In this document: positions 55,682-64,000 of the stretch, piece by piece
How positions within the stretch are numbered: position 1 is the stretch's first letter
Layout of the letters: every line of letters starts with the position of its first letter
NCBI RefSeq assembly: GCF_028554725.1
Contig: NC_071668.1
Coordinates: 17,897,501 to 17,961,500, forward strand
Direction of reading: 5' to 3'
Source of the DNA: Zeugodacus cucurbitae
Lineage: Eukaryota; Arthropoda; Insecta; Diptera; Tephritidae
Length of the DNA stretch: 64,000 nt
The notes under the pieces: generated by a model
Database searches by the model: none
What the model was told of the DNA's origin: nothing
Seen by the model: the letters and a program-made list of their open reading frames with translations, nothing else
Translations under genes and position numbers: made by a program

Positions 55682-58194
55682 AGTATTACCAGCTTTTATT
55701 ATTGCCTCAGGGAATGTTTTGTGGTTTTACAATTAATCGCCAGTTAAAGCCAGTCTCAATTTTCCTCTCAACGATAGAAAGCAGATCTTAGTGATCCCAT
55801 ATCTCTTTCTACATCTTCTCTTGGCCTATGACGAACTATTTTCAAAACTGAGACTATCTCGATTAATATGTCTTTATCTGCTCCATTCAGATCTTTTTCA
55901 TGTTAATTCTTCTCACAAAATGTCAATACTAAAAGCAAAACCTATACTACTCCGCTAACGAGCCCTAGTGGATTCTTTGTGGGTTCTATTCGCTCTGACT
56001 TAATCTGAGATTGGAATTAACATATCTAAATACTTCTCTTTAACTTCGTTGTCCGAACGCGAGGAAGTCTTTATGATTAAGAAAATTTCCTTCTGCGAGA
56101 TCCTGCAGTGTATGGCTGAATAAGGATCGATTTATTAACAGTTATTATATAATAATCTATGATTATTAGCCGATATGTCAGGGAAACAGTCATCAGTCTG
56201 GTAATATCTGGTCTAAATAAATATTGCTTATACACATTTTGAGTTAACTAAATGTTAACCGCCTTAAAGTATGCAATAAAATTATTTGTATTACAAAAAT
56301 GACTGCAATCGATGTTGTAAAACTTAATGGGTGCCATTTGCTATGAATGTTTTCCAAACTGACTTGTGGCACGGGCAATAAAGAGTTGGTCAACAAAAAA
56401 CCTACAGCAAATATAACGGTAATTGCATTGAAATGCAATTTTACCAAATGTCCGATGTGGCTGGGCGCTTGTAGCAACTGTTGCAACAAAATTTTATATG
56501 CAACTAAAATGCATTTCCAAAAGCCACTAAATATAACCAATTCCCTTTTTTCGATTTTCAAACATATTTAAATTTTATGCACTAAAAATGTCGTTACATT
56601 TTATAGCAAACCGCTTTGGCAGTGAGTGTAGAGGAGCGAGCCTTGTTGCAAGGGCCACTTGCTCTTCATCTTTCATCCTCTTGCCCTCTCTCTTTTTCTC
56701 TCTGTCATTTCGTTAATGTCATTTATGCATATATTTCTGCTTCGGTTCTCTGCTTTTCTCCCATAAACCCTTGCCATTTTTCCAATGCGCTTGTAAATGT
56801 TTATTAATTTTATTGAACAATTAATTAAATGCGGCAAATGTGTTGCAACCGTAAAATACAACTGCACTCTGGTACTCAACAAATACCCGTACACGCTTTA
56901 TGTGTGCTTTTGAGTGCCATAAAAACAGACAACTCCATCAGAGACCATGCAGTCAGCCAAATAGCCTGAGTAGCGGAGAGTACCAAAGGTTGAGTTGCTT
57001 TTTGGGAGCCGGAGAATATGAATATGATGACTGTGTAAATTGCATTTTCATACAATGCAAGCAGCCAGCCAGCTAGACAGCCGAAAAGTATGCAACGCAC
57101 ACGTGCGGCTCCTATGTGTATGCAATTGTTTTTTGAACTGTATCAAAAATATTCATGTTCCTGTTCATATGCATGTTTATGTTGAAATTAAAATACCACA
57201 AAAAGGACAAACGACTCTGTGCCACAAGGAGCACACAACACCGACGGCACTCCCAACCAAATTGTTCATATTTTTATTGAAAGCCCTTAGTAGGCTTTTA
57301 GGCGTTTATGCATGTAGTCATATGTAATCGTATCGTATGGGTACGCTCCTCTGCCCTGTTCGCAGCGTATGCAGTTGTTAATTGCCACTGTGTGGTGATT
57401 TTTGGTAGCTGCCCTTGTGCTGTGCCTCCTACCCCCTCTCCGACAAGCTTTCAACAGCTGTTCCATTTATTCACTGTTGCTCTATTTATGTACCCCTCCA
57501 CACTTTCAACGCTGTGTGTGCATTCTGCCAATATGTTGCTGCAGCAGGATGCACTCAATTAAATTGCAATTGCAACAAATTTGCATTTTGTCGTATTGTT
57601 CTTGGATGGTGGTGTGCTCTTGCGTTGCATTGAATCGTTTATGTTAACAGTTAATTGTGATTGCATGCGTTGTAACGGTAATTTTGTGTTGTAAACGTAA
57701 GTATTTCATAATCTATAGACAATTTTGATTTGGAGGTTATGTGACGCGAATTGTTTGCAATAGGTTTTTATGGGGCTGTTATCGGTATTACTGACGACTT
57801 TTTTTAGAACGGAAGCTTTGGATTATTTGTTTAAATGCGTATTATTGTTCGAATGAATTTGACTATTTGATAGGATTTGAAGTGAACCCACGAAAAGTTG
57901 GAAGTTCGCATAATAAGTGAACACCCGCAAAGTGTATCTTCCCATGATGAGTTCTATAAACATAGATGAGTTCTATAAACATATATCACTAGGCGGGATT
58001 AAGTTCTAAATTTTTACATTCAGCGGTCATGAATAAAGTATTGAAACTAATTTGAATCTTACGATACGCCCTTTGATTTCATGAATTGCTTTTGAATATC
58101 ACTTCGAAACGCCGTCTAGTCAATTGGAAAGCCAATGAGGGCATTGGGTGATTCCGGATTCTTTTTTCACTCTTTAGAAATATGTATTTTGGCT
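55682..58194. other. Intergenic, no gene seen
   Basis: Non-coding. The GC-richer stretch 57330-57640 has overlapping frames (72-95 codons) in several phases and no domain. Nothing else was recognised. Confidence 0.4.
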
Positions 58195-58195
58195 A

Positions 58196-58853
58196 GGACT
58201 ACTAGGTTAGGTTAGGTTAAACTGGTATGCCAATACGCCACACATAGACCTATTTAGGTCCTTTGCGATACCAGATGGAGTGCCGTCACGTTGTCCACGA
58301 GGAGTAGTCATCCCTCAGGATGCCTGCGCTTGACGCGAATTTTTAAAGCATTTGTGGCTTCACTTTCGATACCTCTTCCAGATTCTCATATTGTGAGGCC
58401 CTCAAGTAGCGAAGTCTCTGCCTTGACAATGCAGAGCAGGTACACAGAAGATACTTCATTGTTTCTATTGCACCTTGCTCTTGACATTTCCTGCAGTTAT
58501 CTCGATCTGTAAGTCCCATTTTGTAGGCATGTGCCACCACCAGACAGTGACCCGTGAGTATTCCCACCAAACTCCTACAGTCCCTTCTATCGAGTGACAG
58601 AATGAGTTTGGTGTACTTCTGGTCTACGGTTTTACACATGGCTTTAGCGGTTTTACACCCCGGTATATTTGTCCAACGTGCTAGGATTTTTCTTTTCATG
58701 CATATAGAGCATTACTAGCCTTTCTTACCCTTTCTTCCACATTGTGCTTCCACAGTAACTTACTGTCCAAGACGACTCCTAGGTACTTATTGCGGTCCTT
58801 TGGTGATAGTTCTGTTCCGTTTAGCGAGGGGAACCTCCATTGAGGGACTACTA
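58196..58853 (-). mobile_element. LINE copy lacking RNase H, 9-bp TSD
   Basis: ggactacta occurs at 58196-58204 and 58845-58853 and flanks the copy. The minus-strand content, right to left, is an RT C-terminal end (FPSLNGTELSPKDRNKYLGV and VLDSKLLWKHNVEERV, about 58835-58725), then directly KRKILARWTNIPGCKTAKAM and the Cys-rich C-terminal domain (58699-58343), then a taacctaacctaac tail. The RNase H domain seen between these parts in other LINEs is absent, so the copy carries an internal deletion of that region. Confidence 0.7.
58343..58699 (-). pseudogene. LINE C-terminal domain (second copy)
   Basis: 118 codons aligned with 22355-22864: KILARWTNIPGCKTAKAM, LILSLDRRDCRSLVGILTGH, CRKCQEQGAIETMKYLLCTC. 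The Cys block keeps CxxC...C. It lies downstream of RT-derived sequence with no RNase H between. Confidence 0.75.
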
Positions 58854-59489
58854 TCTAAACAGTGTTTCAATACACTTTTCCTTAAGTTATGCTCTTAATA
58901 AACCTTAGACAGACACTTTTTATTGAACTTAGCAAATTCAAAGATCAGCAAAAGATATCAATTTTATTCGAGTTTATAGCTTTGAATGCTTCATTCTTAA
59001 TTCTTGAAGAGGTATTTCATTTTCAAGTTCGGAAAATTGTTTTCTGAAAGCCTCACCAGTATCCTTTGGGCAGAAAAAAAATCATTACCAATAACCAATT
59101 TACCTCAGGCTTTATCCCCAGTGTAAGCCATGAAAAGTTATGCGATTTTCGTGAACTTTTTTTAAATAAAGTACTCGATCGAATGTTTCGAAGTTTTTTC
59201 GACATAATAAATCTTAAAATATATGTTTTAACAAAAATATTGAAGAATAATGAAAGTTATGTGCTGTGCTGCAAAAAAATACAAAAACGTTAACAAAGTT
59301 GATGGTATTTCCTATATAATATATATATATATATACCTACGGTTTTTGAAAAATATCAAAAATTAACAAAATGACGTAGGTCTGGAAAAAGTGTATTTTA
59401 GGTAGAAAAAATGTCGTTTTTTAATACAAAATTTAAATTTCCAACCAATCAAAAAGATAAGTCATTGTATAATAAATATATTCAAGAAT
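58854..59489. other. Intergenic with possible MITE core
   Basis: At about 59340-59385, ttgaaaaatatcaaaaatta followed by acaaaatgacg resembles the inner part of the TTAA MITE family (caaaaattaacaaaatggcg). A short (ta)n run is at about 59318-59334. The 75-codon ORF at 59066-59293 has no domain. Confidence 0.35.
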
Positions 59490-60060
59490 GGTCAGTTTTT
59501 CGTTGAGTTATAATGTCAGCAATTTTGAAAAATCCTTATTTGCGAAGATCTCGGACAGCCACTTTTCACAAGCCTCTTTTGATTTAAATTTTACACCACC
59601 AAGGACAGGAACAGGTGATAATCACTTGGCGTTATGTCCGGGCTATATGGTGGATGCGATAAAATTTCCTAGTAGATGGTAGAATTAAGCATCTGGCCCT
59701 GTGGGAGCAGCTCATAGTGGATGATTCTCTTCCAATCCCACCAAATACACAGCAGAACCTTCCTGGCCGTCAATCCTGGCTTGGCCACTGTTTGGGACGA
59801 TTCACTGGTCTTCGACCACGACCGTTTTCGCTTGATATTGTCGTATGTGATCAATTTTTCGTCCCCAGTCACCATCCGCTTCAAAAATGGGTCGAGTTCG
59901 TTTCGTTTCAGCAGCATATCGCAGGCCTTAATTCTGTTCAGAAGGTTTTTTGCGTCAAATCATGTCCAGCCTTCTGCAGAGGGTTTAAAATGATTATCTC
60001 CTGGGCGATGTCACGAGATGCCACATGCCGGTCTAACTCAGTTAAATATTGAAATCCCTA
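59490..60060 (-). pseudogene. Mariner transposase relic (Mos1-like side)
   Basis: Minus strand, right to left: a decayed N-terminal region (about 60050-59920), then an open frame 59917-59669 with MLLKRNELDPFLKRMVTGDEK (first catalytic aspartate in GDE), ITYDNIKRKRSWSK, TVAKPGLTARKVLLCIWWDW and IHYELLPQGQMLNSTIY. After that the frame jumps to KFKSKEACEKWLSEIFANKD (about 59590-59535), a C-terminal block. The stretch with the second and third aspartates (DNARPH and SPDLAPSDYHLF region) is deleted or unreadable. The motifs fit classical mariners, unlike the DD41D copy at 50.2 kb. Confidence 0.8.
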
Positions 60061-63000
60061 AATTATTAATCAATTATTAAAATTTCGAAATATTTTGTTT
60101 GTAAAAATATTCAGTAAAATGAAGCCACCCACTTACCTTTACCCTGCTCTTTTGAAGAACAGCACTTTGAAACATTCTACTTTTTGCATACGCTGCCACA
60201 ATTTACTGAAAGTGGCTCTCAAGTGGTCGATATGCACTTGACGATAAGTGAATGAGTGCGTGAGAGCGTACACTTTTTTGTTTTTCTTTTTTATTTTGTT
60301 TTGTCAACTTTTGTTACTTTTTGTTGTGACACTAAAAGGAGTATTGAACCGACAAAAAAACGCACAAAAGGAGTTGAAATGGAAAAAAGCACCCCTACAT
60401 GACTTGAAACCAATGTACGCATGCTTCCACACATTCATAAAAAATACCGCAAAGTAACTTGCATGTAATATATGAGCTTTTGAAGGACCTTTGTCCATTT
60501 TTGCACTTACACGCCACATCAGCGCTCCGCGGCACTCCCTGTAAGAGGCGAATATGCGTGAAATGTTGATTGCAAAAAGTAACAACAACAACACAAAAAA
60601 TGAATAACTGAAAAATGTTGGCAAAATAAATAAAAATTTACATTTCGCTGCCATAAACAGTTTTAAATTTGAATTTCACAAAAGCAACACACACATATAA
60701 GCAAAAGTATGTACCGTGGATAAACATTTTTATGTGCTCACGCATACAAAGGTTGTAATGTGGAATTGTGTAAAAAAAAGAATCGTTCGCAAGAAAAATA
60801 TGCTCAAATGCAAATTGAAATTGATGCTTAAGTAAACAATGATGTGCGAATGGACTCGTCGGACGTGAGAGTCAGTTGGAACATAGACACCGAGGGTGGG
60901 TGCAGTTGGTGACTGTAGTCAGGTACTTATGAAATGCTTATGCTAATGCTGTTGTTGGTGGATGTGGTGACGGTGTGTGTTTTATGGACTTTTAAGTCCT
61001 ATTTGTTGTTATTTTGAGGTTATGTATCGCTCTTGAAGAAGCTTTTCGAAAATGATGAACCGATTTTTTGGTGCTCCATGGAAGTGGACCAGATTTATAA
61101 GTGATATAATTCTAGACAAATACTTTGTGTCTTCTTATCAGTAGAACCATAGAATATGACTTCGTATGCTCCTTAGTTGATTTCCTGTTATATGTGGAAT
61201 CAGATTTAAGGTCAATTATTCTAGAAACGGTACGAAGTTGTTTGGGAACATTGGAAATGGCAGTGAGCGGAACTACTTTTAACTCTCAATCGATTACTAT
61301 AACAGACTTTCCAGCATTTTGAAGATCTTTGTTGAAGGCTAAATCAAGCTAGGTCCACCGACCGCCTGTTCCTCACTAGGACTGTTGTATAAAATCTGGT
61401 TGTGAGCATTTAAGGATTAAAACATTTTGGAAATTCTCGCAGGCAACCAACTGATGGACTTCATAAATAGCTCTCGGTCTTTTTAAACGGCCGTATAGAG
61501 CATTGCAGATTCCTTAACTCCGACTCGTTTGATTTCGTGTATCTTTTCCGCTCATTCTGTGTAGAATCGATCATATTAATCTTACCTAACCTAAACGAAT
61601 CATAAACTCGATTTATGTCGAGGGGTTTCTGATGGTTTTTGGGATTCTTTACCAAAATAACTGTTCGGCTTTGAAATATTTTTCAGTGGATTCTTTTGAG
61701 ATACACGTCTTTTTTTAACTTTGAAAACACTTATCAAGTACCCTAAAGGGTTCAGTGAAAGTCCTGAGATTATAGTTGATAGTGCACGTTCTATGTGATA
61801 ACATCGAGAGGAAATAAATATATTATTGATGTACTGTATTTCAATTAATGAACCTGGTGAGGACGTTCTGATTTTGTTTAAGAAATAATAATGTAGTTCG
61901 GAGTTTTTATTAGGACTTCCTTCTTTCATGAAGAAAAGTTTTTACCAGGACTTCTTCTCATGTTCCTGAATCTAAAATTAATATTTTGGAAAGTCTCGAA
62001 TGAGGCTAACCTAAATTCGCTGAAGGTTCTAAAAGTCAACTCAGCTAAAGAACTCAAAATTCGTCTATTCAGCTGAGCTCAGTGTAACAGTTGGATCTAT
62101 GGGATTGACACTTGTTGAGAATGTGAATCTACATTGACTTCTAACCTTTCATATAACTAATCACATTCCATACAATATGCAGATTTCTTCCACAAAAACA
62201 TCAATGTCTTCACTACCTAGAGATGCTGAAACAAAAAGAGTCCAACAATCTGTTCAATTGTTTCTTACACCTTACAACTCCTTCACCTGTCAACAGCAAC
62301 GGCATATACACTTGAGGGTGACAATTTAAATGCCAACTGCTCTGCTGCACAGGGTTGCATGTTTACACGCCAACTAAAAGACAAAAGAACCGCAAAATTT
62401 TTGCACAACCAAAGCGACAACAAAAAGGCACAACTCCCGCCTTTAACTAACAAGCCAATATACCGCTACAAATGCCAACTTCCGTTAGGACTTCCGATTC
62501 GTTGTTTGTTGTTTGTCCTTTAAATGCCAAGGAGTGTTGTGGGTAACAATTGTTGTTCTTATTGTTTTTATAACATTGGTGATGTTGTTGTTGCTTTTGA
62601 TACTATATTTGTTGTTGTTGTTACTATAGTTGTTGTTGATGCTGTGACAAGCATTTAGCTTTTTGATGTTGGTAATTTTTCGCATTTGTTTTTCTTGCAA
62701 TTTTCTCACACAATTCCTTCTTGTTATCCCAGAACAGCAGGTTTCTTTCACCCATTTAAGGGGTAGATTATGCCACGTTTTTTTTCTCGGTTTTTACACT
62801 GTTATTCTTCTGCTTGGAATGAAATTGAAATCCCATTTTGGTTGTCGCAATACTTGTTGAATATCCTTTAAGCACTTGTGCGGCACCCGGTTAGACATGG
62901 AACCGGGCACTTGCCTACAGCAGCATTGAGTGGGGTGGCCTTGTGTTCTGTATAGTGGGTGAAGATGGTTGGTGGGTGGATTCGAAAAACTCATATATGC

Positions 63001-64000
63001 GTGTGAGACTGCTGTTGATAGTGTTGCTGCTGCTGTGTCGAGTAAAAAGGTCCTTAAATTGTGGTTGTTTTTATTGTATTTAGTTTGCTGTTATTGCTCA
63101 CATTTGTGTCGCACTTCCTCCCTTTTCCTCATCCACAGCTCATACGATTTTTTTCACTTTTCTTTTTGCACAAATGTCCTTCCACTCCTTGGGCTGCCGC
63201 TGGTTTTCTGTTGTTTTTGTTAAATTTTGCAGAAGAAACGTTCACACAATGTGTTTGTTGTTAGTGTTGTTGGAAGCGTTTGTGCTTTTCAATTGCCCTA
63301 CGTTTTTTTTCCGGTTTCGGCAGTTTTTGTTTGAATTATTGTCGAGTTAAGAGGATTTATGTGTGGTGTGTGTGAGGTTGACTGCTCGGTGTGAAGGTGT
63401 TAAGTGGCTTTGACACTTTCCCAGGCGGATAACATTTGTGTGGTGTTTATACGGGCTTTTAAGCATAAACTTTGCTGTTTTCACTGCCTTATCCTCAATT
63501 GGTATTATTTGGCAAAGTATTTGTTGTCGCTTTTTTTTTTGGTTCGTTTTTAAAGTTTTGATCGCTTTGTTGTGGTTTTGTGGGGAGGTGTATTTTTTTC
63601 CCTCTTATGAAAGGGTAACATGTGTATGTATGTGTCTACAGGGCAATTGGATATTTGTTTTCTATTATAATATCCTAAAACTAATCTAGATCCTTTATTA
63701 GAATATGTTGTTTTATAACCAGAGATTATCATAAAGCTTCATTGAAATCGAATTAGCAAAAAGTGAGGTTAGAAGACAATTGGCCTTCAGCGTAATTTGA
63801 GCTTTATTTTGCTTAGGGACCAATCTAAGGACCTTTCTGATATTTCCAATTCAGTAGAGGATATCTACCTTCGGTACTGCAGCAGCTTGCATACTTTGTA
63901 TTTGAACTCGGTTGAATTAAAGTGAGTAGATTAGTTGTCTGTTTGATTGAGCTGATTTGCTGAGCTATTTTTGTATCCCGCACTTCCCATTTCCGGCTTT
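60061..64000. other. Intergenic, no gene seen
   Basis: No supported gene. It includes TTG microsatellites at about 62545-62640 and T/G-rich stretches at about 63030-63600. Overlapping ORFs on both strands (up to 116 codons at 60304-60654 minus; 109 codons at 61600-61929 minus) show no domain or splice structure. Confidence 0.4.

Overview
This is eukaryotic DNA, most likely from a higher fly. The single confident host gene has its closest remembered match in Drosophila juvenile hormone acid methyltransferase. The flanking DNA is AT-rich, full of short TACATA/TATG microsatellites, and littered with transposon remnants. One remnant is a DD41D mariner of the type first reported from Ceratitis rosa, and several repeats resemble families common in tephritids, so a tephritid fruit fly is my best guess. 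That placement is an inference and was not tested by any search.

Layout. 1-2090 is the AT-rich 5' flank of the gene, with four degenerate repeats of about 155-205 bp spacing at 655-1400. 2093-4256 is a complete jhamt gene on the + strand: TATA box and initiator, long A/T-rich 5' UTR, three coding exons with two short introns (297 aa), and a candidate poly(A) signal. From about 4.3 kb to 64 kb no further host protein gene can be supported. The only other host-gene candidate is a promoter plus non-coding first exon on the + strand at about 31946-32421, which ends in a strong splice donor and contains a 48-codon hydrophobic ORF.

The rest is intergenic or intronic DNA colonised by mobile elements. 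Non-LTR retrotransposons include RTE-like copies at 12.2-14.0 kb (long uninterrupted RT ORF), 28.0-28.5, 35.2, 44.9-45.4 (endonuclease part), 47.5-48.4 (twin-primed, with a 14-bp target duplication) and 55.1-55.7 kb. They also include a Jockey-type RT relic at 9.2-10.0 kb and RNase H-bearing LINE pieces at 6.1-6.6, 14.1-14.7, 22.4-23.3, 52.4-52.9 and 58.2-58.8 kb. Mariner-type DNA transposon relics lie at 21.6-22.0, 36.8-37.1, 50.2-51.2 and 59.5-60.1 kb. TTAA-flanked MITEs lie at 15.1-15.7, 31.0-31.3, 32.5-33.6 and 51.9-52.2 kb, and a TTA-flanked MITE at 38.1-38.4 kb. A 1.1-kb dispersed repeat family is present at 18.1-19.2 and 41.0-42.1 kb. Tandem arrays occur at 24.8-25.4 kb (pentanucleotide), 35.3-35.6 kb (94-bp unit) and 49.2-49.7 kb (210-bp unit).

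The genes do not form a pathway. Apart from jhamt (last steps of juvenile hormone synthesis), the coding remnants are transposon enzymes, nearly all broken. I found no convincing new biological system. The best observations are structural: the twin-primed LINE insertion, the back-to-back TTAA elements, a possible covarying 3' hairpin in the RTE elements, and the orphan first-exon candidate.
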